Of a DNA stretch of 64,000 nucleotides, positions 45,335-55,528 are shown piece after piece. The stretch's first letter is position 1; every line of letters begins with the position of its first letter. The translations under genes and the position numbers were made by a program. The notes under the pieces are model-generated. The model searched no databases. It had not been told where the DNA came from and worked only from the letters and a program-made list of their open reading frames with translations. Source of the stretch: Verrucomicrobiota bacterium. Its GTDB lineage: Bacteria; Verrucomicrobiota; Verrucomicrobiia; Opitutales; Opitutaceae. The DNA is taken from positions 1-64,000 of the forward strand of contig JACRQG010000046.1 of NCBI GenBank assembly GCA_016222805.1, in the 5' to 3' direction.

Positions 45335-46737
45335 TCGCCCGCTGTCTTCTCCTCGCCGTCGCCGCGGCGTCGCTCCAGGCCGGGGCGCCCTCCCGGCCCA
45401 ACGTCCTCTTCATCGCCGTCGACGATCTGAATCACTGGGTCGGCCACCTGAATCGCAACGCCCAGACTCGGACACCGAACATCGATCGCCTCGCGCGGAT
45501 GGGCGTGGCCTTCCGCAACGCCTACTGCATCGTGCCCGCCTGCGAGCCGGCCCGCGGCGCCCTGATGGGCGGGCGCCGCCCCTGGAGCACGGGGCTGTAT
45601 TTCAATGGCGACAAGTGGAAGAACTACGTCCCCGCCGGCCAGGGGCTGACCGCCCCCTTCCTGCGCGCCGGCTACCGCGTTTCGGGCGCCGGGAAGATCT
45701 ACCACGGGGACCAGTATTACCCGTCGGAGTGGACGGAGTACATGGACTCGACCGGCCTGTCCGCGACGGGCAAGGGGGTTGGCAAGAACGACGGCTTCCA
45801 TCTGCCGATGAAGCACGACCTCAAGGACGAGGACCTCATGGACTGGCACACGGTTAACTACTGCATCGAACGCCTCGCCCGTCCGGGGAACGAGCCGTTC
45901 TTCATCGCCTGCGGCCTGCACAAGCCCCATCTGCCCTTCGCGGTTCCGCGGAAGTACTACGATCTCTTCCCCCTCGAGAGCATCGAACTGCCACCGTATC
46001 GGAAGGACGATCTCGATGACGTGCCGCCCGCCGGCGTCCGCATGGCCAAGCCGCAGAACGACCACGCGCAGTTCGTGCGCGACGGCAACTGGAAGGACGC
46101 CATTCGTTCCTACCTCGCGACCATTGCCTACACCGACATGAACGTGGGCCGCCTGCTGGACGCCTTCGACAAGAGCCCCCGTCGTGACAACACCATCATC
46201 GTCTTCTGGGGTGATCACGGCTGGTCGCTGGGCGAGAAGGATCACTGGCGCAAGTTCGCCCTGTGGGAGGAGCCCACGCGCGCGCCGTTCATCTGGGTCG
46301 CGCCCGGTGTCACCCGCCCCGGCGGGGTGTCGACCCGCCCGGTAGACTTCCAGTGCATCTATCGGACCTTGTGCGAACTCGCCGGCCTCGCCGTGCCGGC
46401 CCATGTCGAGGGCCCGAGCATCGTGCCACTGCTGCGTGATCCCCAGGCCGCCTGGGATCAACCCGCAATCACCACCCACGGCTATCGCAACCATTCGATC
46501 CGCACCGAACAGTGGCGCTACATCCGGTACGCCGATGGCGGCGAGGAACTGTACGACGAGACCAAGGATCCTTACGAATGGACCAACCTGGCCGCCCGCC
46601 CGGAGTACGCCGCCGCCAAGGCCGCCCTCGCCCGCTGGCTGCCCGCGACCGATGCTCCGCACCGCGGCGCCGGCCGGGCCGACGAGGGCGACGAGCCAAC
46701 TCCCGCCCGTTCCAAGCGCCCCAAGGCCAAACGCTGA
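45325..46737 (+). CDS. Secreted sulfatase, iduronate-2-sulfatase-like
   Basis: A 470-residue S1-family sulfatase with signal peptide (LIARCLLLAVAAASLQAG). Metal-binding RPNVLFIAVDDLN and the late WGDHGWSLGEKDHW are intact. The formylglycine site reads PACEPARGALM: it keeps Cys-x-Pro-x-Arg but has Glu and Ala where Ser/Thr and Ser are usual. GAGKIYHG and LHKPHLPF match the iduronate-2-sulfatase-like group. It would remove sulfate esters from polysaccharide outside the cytoplasm. The C-terminus is basic. An anaerobic or aerobic formylglycine enzyme is not in the window. Confidence 0.92.
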   Translation: MHLIARCLLLAVAAASLQAGAPSRPNVLFIAVDDLNHWVGHLNRNAQTRTPNIDRLARMGVAFRNAYCIVPACEPARGALMGGRRPWSTGLYFNGDKWKNYVPAGQGLTAPFLRAGYRVSGAGKIYHGDQYYPSEWTEYMDSTGLSATGKGVGKNDGFHLPMKHDLKDEDLMDWHTVNYCIERLARPGNEPFFIACGLHKPHLPFAVPRKYYDLFPLESIELPPYRKDDLDDVPPAGVRMAKPQNDHAQFVRDGNWKDAIRSYLATIAYTDMNVGRLLDAFDKSPRRDNTIIVFWGDHGWSLGEKDHWRKFALWEEPTRAPFIWVAPGVTRPGGVSTRPVDFQCIYRTLCELAGLAVPAHVEGPSIVPLLRDPQAAWDQPAITTHGYRNHSIRTEQWRYIRYADGGEELYDETKDPYEWTNLAARPEYAAAKAALARWLPATDAPHRGAGRADEGDEPTPARSKRPKAKR

Positions 46738-46749
46738 TCTCCTCCTTCC

Positions 46750-48174
46750 ATGCATCCCCTCCGCTTCCTCCTGCTCCCGCTGGCCCTCACCACCACCGGG
46801 GTCGCCGCCACGCCCCGCCTGAACTTCCTCTGGCTCGTGGCCGAAGACAGCAGTCCGTCCGCCTACAGTTGTTACGGCGAACAACCGGCCGCCTCGACTC
46901 CCACGATTGATCGCCTGGCGGCCGAGGGTGTGCGATACGACCGCTTCTTTACCACCGCCCCGGTGTGCTCCCCGTCGCGGTCCGCCTGGAACACCGGCAT
47001 GTACCAGACGACGATCGGGGCGCACCAGCACCGCACGCCCCAGAAGAAGCCGCTGCCCGAAGGGGTCCGCACCCTGCCGTAGTGGTTCCGTGCCGCCGGG
47101 TACTTCACCGCCAATCTCACGGAGCTTCCGGCCGACTTCGGCTTCCGCGGCGCCGGCAAGACCGACTGGAACTTCGTCGCCTCCGAGCAACCGCTCTACC
47201 AGGGCAACCGCTGGGACGAACTCGCGGCGCGCCAGCCCTTTTACGCGCAGCTCAACTTCCAGGAGACGCACCGCGACTTCCGTGCCGAAGGAATCACTGA
47301 TCCGGCAAAGGTCGTACTGCCGCCCTACTATCCGGATCATCCCGTGATTCGAAAGGACTACGCCGACTACCTCGATTCCGCCCGGCGGCTCGACGGCAAG
47401 ATCGCCCGGGTCCTCGCCCGGCTGGAACAGGACGGACTCGCCGCCAACACCGTCGTCATCTTCATGGGCGACAACGGCGAGGCCCACATCCGCGGCAAGC
47501 AATTCTGTTACGAGGAGGGACTGCGCGTGCCGCTGATCATCCGCTGGCCCAAGGGCGTGCCGGTGCCGGCCCAGTTCAAGGCCGGCACCGTCGACCGCCG
47601 CCTGCTGGAGGCCATCGACATGGCGCCGACCCTGCTCAGCCTCGCCGGCGCCGCCGTTCCGCCCCGGATGCAGGGGCGGCCCTTCCTCGGACCCCAGGCC
47701 GGGACCCCCAAACAGTATGCCTTCGGTGCGCGCGATCGCTGTGACGAGACGGCCATGCGCCTCCGCACGGTTCGGGATGAACGCTACCGCTACATCCGCA
47801 CCTTCACGCCCGAAATCCCCTTCTTCTCCCCCAATGCGTACAAGGCCAGGCAATACCCGGCATGGACCCTGATGCCCCGGCTCCACGCCGAGGGGCGCCT
47901 CGACCCCGTGCAGGCTTTCCTCTGCCAGCCACGCCAGCCCGAGGAGCAGTTGTTCGACCTCGTGGCCGATCCCCACGAGGTCCGGAACCTCATCACCTCG
48001 TCGAATCCGGAGCACGCAGCCGCCCTGAAGCGCCTGCGCGCGGAATTGGAATCCTGGATCGTCCGCACCGATGACCAGGGACGATTCCCCGAGACACTCT
48101 CCGCCGCCGAGGCCGACGCCGCCGTGCGCAATCAACAGGGCGCCGGCGCGGCGAAAAAGAAGAAGAAGTCCTGA
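46750..48174 (+). pseudogene. Sulfatase interrupted by an in-frame amber codon (N-sulfoglucosamine-type)
   Basis: An otherwise complete S1 sulfatase of 475 codons split by TAG at 47080-47082. The first part has a signal peptide, NFLWLVAEDSSPSAYSCYG and the formylglycine motif VCSPSRSAWNTGMYQTTIGAHQ. Reading in the same frame continues without a shift through WFRAAGYFTANLTELP, FMGDNGEAHIRGKQF and LFDLVADPHEVRNL to a normal end. TLP-stop-WFRAAGYF is where homologues have Glu, Gln or Asp before WFR, so one base change would restore it. It could be a recent nonsense mutation, a sequencing error or amber readthrough. It resembles the heparan N-sulfatase group. Confidence 0.85.
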
Positions 48175-48247
48175 TCGCGACGGAGCCAGCCCGGGCACTC
48201 CGGGATCTGCTCCCCGCGCCAACGCCGCCCGTCGACACCCTTTGCTG

Positions 48248-49678
48248 ATGGCCGACCTCACCGCCTTCCGAGTTCCCTTCGTCCTGCTGCTCGCCGCCGT
48301 CACCGCGGTCGCGGCGGAATCCCCGGCTTCCCCGGCCGGGAAGTACAATGTCCTGTTTCTGATGACGGACGAACACAATGCCGGCGTCCTCGGCTGCTAC
48401 GGGGATCCGGTCGTTCAGACCCCGACGCTCGATGCGCTGGCGGCCACCGGTGTCCGTTTCACCGCGGCCTATTGCCAGAACCCGATCTGCGTGCCGTCCC
48501 GGGTGTCGCTCGTCAGCGGCCGCATGCCCTCGAACCTCGGCACGTTCGGGAATACCGCCAACCAGAAGTACGCGGGCATCACCACCCTGGCCGACCTGTT
48601 CGTGCGCGCCGGGTACGCGACGGCGTGGTTCGGCAAGACGCACTGGGGCGACCCGCGCTTCCCCGAACACGGTGCCGGCTCCGCCAACAAACGTGCCGCC
48701 AAGGAGGAACGGGACGAGAGTTTCGGCCGGCTGCCCCAGGAATCGCAGGTATCCAAGTGGCCGAAGGAAAAGAACCCCGAACACCTCACCGCCAACGAAG
48801 CGCTGGCCTTTCTCGAGCAGCACCGGGACCGCCGGTTCTTCCTGGGAGTGAGCTTCGTGAAACCGCACTTTCCCTTCACGATTCAGCCCGAGTTCTACGA
48901 ACGCTACCGCGGGCGCGTCACTCCTCCCCGGGCGCCTCCCGAGCTCATCGCGCAGCTGCCGGCCCTGTCGCGCGAGGAACGGGCGAAGTACGATCACGCC
49001 GGGGCCACCGCGGAGGAAGTCCTCCGCACCAAGGCGATTTACTACGGGATGGTGTCCTACGTCGACGAGGAGTTCGGGCGCATCGTGCGGCGACTCGAGC
49101 AACTCGGCCTCCGTGAAAACACCCTCATCGTCTACACCGCCGACCACGGCGAAATGCTCGGCGAGCGCGGCATCTGGTACAAAAACAGTTTCTACGAGGG
49201 ATCCGCTCGCGTGCCTTTCCTCTGGTCGCTGCCCGGGCGACTGCCCCGCGGACGGGTCGTGACCACGCCTGCGATGAACCTGGACATTCTTCCGACGCTG
49301 GCCGACCTCTGCGGCCTCCCCATTCCCGCCGGCGTCGAGGGATCCAGCCTGGCACCCGTCCTGCTCGGCACGGGCGACGGGGCCGAACGCATCGCCCTCT
49401 CCGAAAACTACCGCGGCAACTACGCCGGCCGCATGATCCGGACCGCCCGCTGGAAGTACTTCTTCTACACGACCGGCGAGGAGTATCTCTACGACCTGAC
49501 GGCCGACCCCGGGGAAGAGACCAACCTGGCGCAACGCCCGGAACATCGGGAGATCGCGGCTGAGCTCAAACAGCGGGCTTCTGCCGGCTGGGTGCAGGCC
49601 AAGCGAGGCGTCCGCGAGATTTTCGGCGCCTCCGCGGGCGATCGGCCGGCCCGCAAGAAGAAGCGCTCCGAGCCGTAG
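48248..49678 (+). CDS. Secreted sulfatase
   Basis: A 476-residue S1 sulfatase. Signal peptide (VPFVLLLAAVTAVAA), metal site NVLFLMTDEHNAGVLGCYG, formylglycine motif NPICVPSRVSLVSGRMP, FGKTHWGDPRFP and YTADHGEMLGERGIWYKNS are all intact, so the enzyme should be active. ATG 48248 follows the split gene by 73 bases. The end is Lys/Arg-rich, like its two predecessors (AKKKKKS, RKKKRSEP, SKRPKAKR), a curious shared basic tail. Confidence 0.93.
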   Translation: MADLTAFRVPFVLLLAAVTAVAAESPASPAGKYNVLFLMTDEHNAGVLGCYGDPVVQTPTLDALAATGVRFTAAYCQNPICVPSRVSLVSGRMPSNLGTFGNTANQKYAGITTLADLFVRAGYATAWFGKTHWGDPRFPEHGAGSANKRAAKEERDESFGRLPQESQVSKWPKEKNPEHLTANEALAFLEQHRDRRFFLGVSFVKPHFPFTIQPEFYERYRGRVTPPRAPPELIAQLPALSREERAKYDHAGATAEEVLRTKAIYYGMVSYVDEEFGRIVRRLEQLGLRENTLIVYTADHGEMLGERGIWYKNSFYEGSARVPFLWSLPGRLPRGRVVTTPAMNLDILPTLADLCGLPIPAGVEGSSLAPVLLGTGDGAERIALSENYRGNYAGRMIRTARWKYFFYTTGEEYLYDLTADPGEETNLAQRPEHREIAAELKQRASAGWVQAKRGVREIFGASAGDRPARKKKRSEP

Positions 49679-49746
49679 GATTACGGCTACCTGTTCCGGT
49701 TGCCCAACCTCGATCCCGCCGCGCCGTGCTCAAACTTGCTCCCGTG

Positions 49747-51141
49747 ATGTTCCGCCTCTTTGCCTTTGTCTGGCCCTACCTCGTCTGCCTCGTCGCCGGC
49801 GCCGCTCCGGAGCCCCAGGTCCTGCGCACCAACGGTGGGTGGTGCTGGTTCCAGGACGAACGCGCCCTCATCGTCGGCGATACGCTCTACTTTGGCAGCC
49901 TGGCCGGCACGGACCGAGACGGCTTGTCCGCCGGGGATGTCGTGGTCACGTCCCGCCACCTGGTCACGGGACGCACCGTTTCCACCACGCTGCACCCGCG
50001 CTTCCAGACGGACGACCACGACGTCCCGGCGCTGCTCGCCCTGCCCGACGGGCGCCTGCTCGCCACCTACCAGTCGCACGGCCAGTCCAAGGGACTCGTC
50101 GGCGCGGACCTGATGCGCTGGCGGCGGACGCTGCGGCCGGGAGACATTTCCGCGTGGACGCCGGAACAGACGCTGCCCGTCGGGGCGACAGTCAGCTACA
50201 GCAACCTGTTTCGCCTGCCGGCCGAGGGCGGCCGCATTCTGCTCTTCCACCGCGGCGCGGGCTTCAACCCCAACTACCTCGTTTCCACCGACGATGGCGC
50301 CACTTTCGCCTACGGCGGCCGGCTCCTCTTCTGGCCACGGCAGTCGCCGGGCGATCCGCGGTTCACGGGGATCAACGGCGGACGACCTTACCTGAAATAC
50401 GCCCAGGCCGGACCGGACACGATCCACTTCGTCGCCACCGAGGATCATCCCAGCTCCTATGACAACAGCCTCTACCACGCCTTTCTCCGGGGTGGTAACA
50501 TCCACCATTCGGACGGGCGCGTCATCGGCCCCCTGAGCCGCACGGCCGAAACCACGGTCCGGCCGCCTGATCTCACCTGTGTCTTCCGCGGGGACATCGA
50601 TCACGTGGCCTGGATGTGCGACCTGCACGTGGATTCCGCCGGCCATCCCCGCATCGTTTTTTCGGTGCAGCGCGGCGGTGCGGCCGGCCGCGGCAAACGC
50701 AACAATGCCGCTGACGGCCTGGATCTCCGCTACCACTATGCCCGCTGGGACGGCCAGGCCTGGCAGGTGGCGGAAATCGCGCGGGCCGGCACGCGGCTCT
50801 ACGCCGGCGAGGACGACTACGCCGGCCTGGGGGCCATCGACCCACAGGCGCCCGACACCGTCTTCATTTCCACGAACGCCGACCCGGTCAGTGGCGCTCC
50901 GCTGATCAGCGCGGCCGATGGTCGACGGCACTGGGAGATCTTCCGCGGGGAATCCGATGACGGCGGTCGCCGATTCCGCTGGACGGCCGTCACGCGCGAC
51001 TCCAGCGCCGACAACCTGCGGCCGATTGTCCCAATCTGGAACGAGGCCGCCGGGCGCCGGATCGTGCTCTGGTTGCGCGGCACGTATCGAAAGTACACCG
51101 ACTACGATCTCGACATCGTCGCGTTGCTGCCGCCCCGCTGA
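49747..51141 (+). CDS. Secreted BNR-repeat protein, possible polysaccharide lyase
   Basis: A 464-residue protein with a signal peptide (FRLFAFVWPYLVCLVAG). GGWCWFQDERALIVGDTLYFG, HDVPALLALPDGRLLATYQ, TYRKYTDYDLDIV and the BNR-type NYLVSTDDGATF blades indicate a seven-bladed propeller of the BNR-4 class, which includes PL24/PL25 ulvan lyases. A lyase role on a sulfated uronic-acid polysaccharide is plausible from its sulfatase neighbours, but the catalytic residues were not confirmed. ATG 49747 was chosen over a GTG at 49726. Confidence 0.8.
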   Translation: MFRLFAFVWPYLVCLVAGAAPEPQVLRTNGGWCWFQDERALIVGDTLYFGSLAGTDRDGLSAGDVVVTSRHLVTGRTVSTTLHPRFQTDDHDVPALLALPDGRLLATYQSHGQSKGLVGADLMRWRRTLRPGDISAWTPEQTLPVGATVSYSNLFRLPAEGGRILLFHRGAGFNPNYLVSTDDGATFAYGGRLLFWPRQSPGDPRFTGINGGRPYLKYAQAGPDTIHFVATEDHPSSYDNSLYHAFLRGGNIHHSDGRVIGPLSRTAETTVRPPDLTCVFRGDIDHVAWMCDLHVDSAGHPRIVFSVQRGGAAGRGKRNNAADGLDLRYHYARWDGQAWQVAEIARAGTRLYAGEDDYAGLGAIDPQAPDTVFISTNADPVSGAPLISAADGRRHWEIFRGESDDGGRRFRWTAVTRDSSADNLRPIVPIWNEAAGRRIVLWLRGTYRKYTDYDLDIVALLPPR

Positions 51142-51160
51142 ACCTCCCCCACCCCTCCCC

Positions 51161-52621
51161 ATGATGCCCTGCCTTCGTTTCCCGGTGCGCTGCTCCTTCT
51201 TTCTGGCAGCCGTCGCGTTTGGCACCGGACTTTTCGCGAGTCTGCCCGCGCGGGCGGCTGCGGTAGCTACATTCGGGGCGAAGGGAGACGGCACGGCCGA
51301 CGACACCGATGCGATCCAGCGCGCCGTCGACGAGGGCGGGAGCGTGCACTTTGGCCGCGGGACCTACCGGTTGACGCGGACCATCAAGATCGACCTCGAT
51401 CGATCCGGTTTCGTCTCCCTTTCGGGTGACGGCACTGCCCGCGTGGAGATGGCCGGGGCCGGACCGGCGTTTCACTTCCTCGGCACGCACGCGGGAAGCG
51501 CGGAGCCCACCCAATTCAAACCCAACGTCTGGGCCCGCCAGCGGACCCCGATGGTGGAGGGACTGGAGATCGTCGGGGCGCACCCCGAAGCGGATGGCAT
51601 CGAGGCCTCCGGCACGATGCAGCTCACCATTGCTCGGACAGTGCTTCGCGAACTCCGCCACGGCATTCACCTCACGGTGCGCAACCGCAACGTGCTCATC
51701 GCCGACAGCCACATCTACCATTGCCGCGGGATCGGGATCTTCTACGACCAGGTCAACCTCCACCAGTCGAACATCACCGGCAGCCACATCAGCTATTGCG
51801 CGGGAGGCGGCGTGGTCTCGCGGGGCGGAAATGTCCGCAATGTGCACATCGGCAGCTGCGACATCGAAAGCAACATGGCGAAGGACGCCCCGGCCACCGC
51901 GAACATCCTCCTCGATTCCACCGGAGGCTGCATCGGCGAGGTCGCCATCACGGGATGCACCATTCAGCACAATAGCCCGAGCCCCGACTCCGCCAATATC
52001 CGAATCCTCGGCCAGGGTGACGAGCCGTCCCTGCGGGCCCGCATCGGCACGACGGTCACCCAGGAGGGGCACGTGACCATCACCGGCAATGTCCTGAGCG
52101 ACGTGCAGGTCAATGTGCACCTGCGCAACGCCCGGGGCGTCACCCTGACCGGCAACACATTCTGGATGGGGTACCAGCATGACCTCCTGGTCGAGGACTC
52201 GGTCGCCATCGTTGTCGGGCCGAACAACCTGGATCGGAATCCACGCTACAACTACGGTAACACCCGGGAGGCCCGGGGCGGCGTGGTCTTCCGGCGTTCG
52301 CGCGATTGCACCATCACCGGCCTGCACGTCAGCGGGGTGGAACGGCAGCCCGCCGCGATCGTGCTCGAGGGGTGCGACCGCTTCAACCTCGGCAACGGCA
52401 CCGTCCTCGATAGCGACGGCCCGGGCCTGCTCCTGCGGGACACCACGCGCACCCGGATCGGCGGCTGGGTCCTTCGCGACGATCGCGCCCAGCGCGCCCC
52501 GGCTCCGTCGCTCGTCGTCACGGGTGGTCGCGACAACTGGGTGCTCCACAATTTCCTCGCGCACGGCCAGGACGTGGGACCGGGCACCGCCGTGCTGGAA
52601 GGCAACCGCAGCGAACGCTAG
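51161..52621 (+). CDS. Secreted right-handed beta-helix (pectate-lyase-like) protein
   Basis: A 486-residue protein with a signal peptide (RCSFFLAAVAFGTGLFASL). It begins the mature part with TFGAKGDGTADDTDAIQRAV, the pectate-lyase-3/epimerase-type opening, then many parallel-helix turns with NVLIADSHIYHCRGIGIFY, ITGSHISYCAGGG and VTLTGNTFWMG. It probably degrades or binds an acidic polysaccharide. The start ATG 51161 is the first of two adjacent ATGs. It is the last gene of the same-strand series. Confidence 0.85.
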   Translation: MMPCLRFPVRCSFFLAAVAFGTGLFASLPARAAAVATFGAKGDGTADDTDAIQRAVDEGGSVHFGRGTYRLTRTIKIDLDRSGFVSLSGDGTARVEMAGAGPAFHFLGTHAGSAEPTQFKPNVWARQRTPMVEGLEIVGAHPEADGIEASGTMQLTIARTVLRELRHGIHLTVRNRNVLIADSHIYHCRGIGIFYDQVNLHQSNITGSHISYCAGGGVVSRGGNVRNVHIGSCDIESNMAKDAPATANILLDSTGGCIGEVAITGCTIQHNSPSPDSANIRILGQGDEPSLRARIGTTVTQEGHVTITGNVLSDVQVNVHLRNARGVTLTGNTFWMGYQHDLLVEDSVAIVVGPNNLDRNPRYNYGNTREARGGVVFRRSRDCTITGLHVSGVERQPAAIVLEGCDRFNLGNGTVLDSDGPGLLLRDTTRTRIGGWVLRDDRAQRAPAPSLVVTGGRDNWVLHNFLAHGQDVGPGTAVLEGNRSER

Positions 52622-52738
52622 AGCGGGTTGCCCATCCCGGGGCCGCGAGCAGTCACGACTGCTGGCGCGCCGCTCGATCTCGCCGACCGGGGGCGATGCC
52701 GCCGCTCACCGCCGAGATCTTCGCCCCCTGTCGCTCCG

Positions 52739-54181
52739 TCAGCGACTGGGCTGCCCCAGTCGCAGCGGCTGCGGTTGCTCAACCCGCCCGACGGGACGCT
52801 GGCCGCGGCCGGCCCGCTCCCCATCTCCCAGTTCCTCGCGTGCCATCGCGGCGTACTGTCGCAGGCGTGCCACCGTCTCCGGATGCCGGCTGCTCACGTC
52901 GCGCGTTTCCCGAGGATCCTCCACGACGTCGAACAGCGCGCCGGCCGGCGCACCCGCCTGCTTGGCGGTCGATGCCTTGCCGGCTCCACCTGATCCTCCG
53001 GCGGCGACGTAAAGCTTCCACCGTCCGGAGCGGACGGCCTGCAGCTGACCGAGGTGGTAGTAGTAGAACGCCTCGTGCGGCGACAAGGCCCCGGGCGTTC
53101 CCGCGAGCAGCGGCCAGACGTTCTTTCCATCGATTGGCACCGTCGGCAAGGGGGCGTCCGCCAGGGCCGCCAAAGTGGGAAGCACGTCCATCAGCGTGAC
53201 GAGTTCCGAGCAGACCGCGCCCGCGGGCACCTTTCCCGGCCAGCGGACGATTCCCGGGACCCGCATTCCTCCTTCCGCAGTCGTGTAGCCCCAGCCACCC
53301 AGGGGTGCATTGCTGCCTTGCGGGGGCTGGCGCCGCGGCGCGCCGTTGTCCGAGGTCCAGAAAACCAGCGTCTGTTCATCGATGCCGAGGGTACGGAGCG
53401 TCCGCAGGATTTCGCCGACGGACCAGTCGAGTTCCTCGACCGCATCGCCCCAGGCGCCGTGGCGCGACTTCCCGCGAAACGCCGCGCTCGCAAACGGCGC
53501 CGTCGTGCTGCCCGGCATCGCGTGGGGGACAAAAAGGAAGAAGGGATGGTCCCGATGCTCCGTGATGAAGCGGATCGCCTCCTCGGTCTCCCGGCGGGTG
53601 AGCTCGTTCCGATCCACCGGTGCCTCCACCACGGTTTCGCCCCGCAGCAGAGGCAGTTCCGGCCAAGGCTGTCCGGGCCGGGCCGTCATGTCGTCACTGT
53701 ACGGAACTCCCACATACGCGTCGAACCCCTGCCGCGTCGGCAGGAAAGGCGCCTGGTCGCCGAGATGCCACTTGCCAATCGCCATCGTCCGGTAGCCACA
53801 GAGTTTCAGCACCTCCGCCACCGTCGTCTCGGCGGGATGAAGACCGATCGGTTCGATCGGCTGCAGCACCGCCCCGCCACGAGCGTTGAGATGGAGATTC
53901 ACGCGCCGCGGATAACAGCCGGTCATCAACGCCGCACGGGAAGGGGTGCAGACGCCACTGGCGGAATAGAGGTGGGTAAGTTTCACCCCCTCCTGCGCCA
54001 TGCGGTCCAGGTTCGGAGTCCGATGCACCGTGGACCCGAAGGGCCCGATGTCGCCGTAGCCGAGGTTGTCGCAGAGCAGGACGACGAAGTTCGGCGGTCG
54101 GGCCGTCGCCGAGGCGAGAATGGCCAGGGCGACTCCCAACCACTGAGGAAGTCCGCGAAAGATCAGGTGCCGTGTGCGCAT
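52739..54181 (-). CDS. Secreted arylsulfatase-type sulfatase
   Basis: A 480-residue S1 sulfatase on the opposite strand, convergent with the beta-helix gene. Signal peptide ([20 protein letters not shown]), metal site [20 protein letters not shown], formylglycine motif [28 protein letters not shown] and [12 protein letters not shown] are all intact. It is of the arylsulfatase A-like class. The stop is separated from the beta-helix gene by 117 bases. ATG 54181 fits the signal peptide. Confidence 0.93.
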   Translation of the reverse strand: MRTRHLIFRGLPQWLGVALAILASATARPPNFVVLLCDNLGYGDIGPFGSTVHRTPNLDRMAQEGVKLTHLYSASGVCTPSRAALMTGCYPRRVNLHLNARGGAVLQPIEPIGLHPAETTVAEVLKLCGYRTMAIGKWHLGDQAPFLPTRQGFDAYVGVPYSDDMTARPGQPWPELPLLRGETVVEAPVDRNELTRRETEEAIRFITEHRDHPFFLFVPHAMPGSTTAPFASAAFRGKSRHGAWGDAVEELDWSVGEILRTLRTLGIDEQTLVFWTSDNGAPRRQPPQGSNAPLGGWGYTTAEGGMRVPGIVRWPGKVPAGAVCSELVTLMDVLPTLAALADAPLPTVPIDGKNVWPLLAGTPGALSPHEAFYYYHLGQLQAVRSGRWKLYVAAGGSGGAGKASTAKQAGAPAGALFDVVEDPRETRDVSSRHPETVARLRQYAAMAREELGDGERAGRGQRPVGRVEQPQPLRLGQPSR

Positions 54182-54326
54182 GGAGGGGATTTGGGGAATG
54201 AACGCGCCGGTGCGGCGGCCCTCGGAGTGTGAGGAAGTCGGGACGGCGCTGTCGATGCAGGGCTTTGGACCCTTTCGATTCTCGACGCCACCCCGCCGTC
54301 GGGCTTGGCTCGGCGTCGTTTTCTCC

Positions 54327-55283
54327 ATGCGGAAATTGTCCCTGCTGTTCCTGCTTGCCCTGCCCGTTGCCCTGACTGCCGCTCCCGGCAATCCCGCAGT
54401 CATCGAGCGCACCCCCGGCCTGGTTGCCTTCTGGACGTTCGGTGAGGAGGAAGGGCAGCCACGCCGCTCCACCGGCACGCGTCACCCTCACCCGCTCCTC
54501 GAGGTGGAGGGCCCGATTCCACGGGTGGCCGGGGGGCCCTTCTCCGGTTACGCCGCGGAATTGGATGGGAAGCGGTACTTCCGCATTCCCTACGCCGAGA
54601 CCCGCGACCTCAACATCTCCGGCCCGGAGGCGCAGGTGAGCATATTCGCCGTGGTGCGCATCGTGAATCTCAAGCAGAGCCGCACCATCGCCGGGATGTG
54701 GAGCGAGGGGAAAGGACGCGACGACGACACCGGTACGCGCCAGTACGCGCTCCTCATGAACATGCCGACCTACGGTGGCCCCAACAAGCTGGTGCCGCAT
54801 GTTTCCAGCGAAGGAGGCGTCACCCGGCGCGCGGATGGGAGCCCGTTTCCTTGGTGCTGCGATTACGCCGTCACGGCCGGAGAGGTCCCGACCGAAGTCT
54901 GGTGCACGCTGGGCTTCACGTACGACGGCAAGTTCCTGCGCGCCTTCATCAACGGCGCCCTCGATGCCCTCAAACTCGATCCGGTGGCCCACCGCAGGAC
55001 GGATCGTTACTTCACCCGCGAAGGTCCGAACGGCGGCGACCGCGGCATGAACCCCTACTACCACGGTCGCGGCATCTTTGCCTATGATGCCGCGAAGCAT
55101 GCCGTCAGCAAACCGGGCGGCGGCAGCGATTTCACGGTCGGAGCCCGTTATGCCGTGGGTCGCATGCTCGGAGAGGCCACGATCGGCCGCTTTGGCGGGC
55201 TCGCCGTGTTCAACCGCGCCCTGACCGAAGCCGAAATGCGGCGGTTGCACGAGGCCGCCAACCTCGCCGCGCTGCGAAACTAG
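54327..55283 (+). CDS. Secreted LamG/concanavalin-like domain protein
   Basis: A 318-residue protein with a signal peptide ([18 protein letters not shown]). The mature part, opening [17 protein letters not shown] and ending [20 protein letters not shown], is a LamG-like jelly roll typical of carbohydrate-binding proteins in this phylum. No catalytic site is evident. It is divergent from the sulfatase at 52739-54181 with 145 bases between, so they may share a control region. Confidence 0.8.
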   Translation: MRKLSLLFLLALPVALTAAPGNPAVIERTPGLVAFWTFGEEEGQPRRSTGTRHPHPLLEVEGPIPRVAGGPFSGYAAELDGKRYFRIPYAETRDLNISGPEAQVSIFAVVRIVNLKQSRTIAGMWSEGKGRDDDTGTRQYALLMNMPTYGGPNKLVPHVSSEGGVTRRADGSPFPWCCDYAVTAGEVPTEVWCTLGFTYDGKFLRAFINGALDALKLDPVAHRRTDRYFTREGPNGGDRGMNPYYHGRGIFAYDAAKHAVSKPGGGSDFTVGARYAVGRMLGEATIGRFGGLAVFNRALTEAEMRRLHEAANLAALRN

Positions 55284-55528
55284 CCCGGATGCCTCAGAGC
55301 TCCGGAGTGTGACGGTTTCGGCCCATTCCGCACCGTTTCGCAACGATTCCGATGAAGCCGGGGGCAGCTCCACCGGCCGGCGTGTTCGATTGCCTGGTCC
55401 GGACCGGCCTCAGCGAGGCCGGCTACATCCTGCGAAGTCTCGCCCTGGGGTTGCGGCCTTGGGCCGCGTTCGGATGAATGCAGGCCAGCCTGCTTCGAGT
55501 TGTTCCATAGCCGCTCGCCCGGCGGAAT

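Noticed and set aside
45307-48378. 1023-residue minus-strand open frame
   Set aside because: Antisense to the sulfatase genes; the plus strand carries signal peptides and formylglycine motifs, the minus frame only GC-driven openness.
55453-55467. Palindrome gcggcc-ttg-ggccgc in the gap before DUF190
   Set aside because: Only a 6-bp stem, no T run, and no second copy noticed in the window; likely chance in GC-rich DNA.
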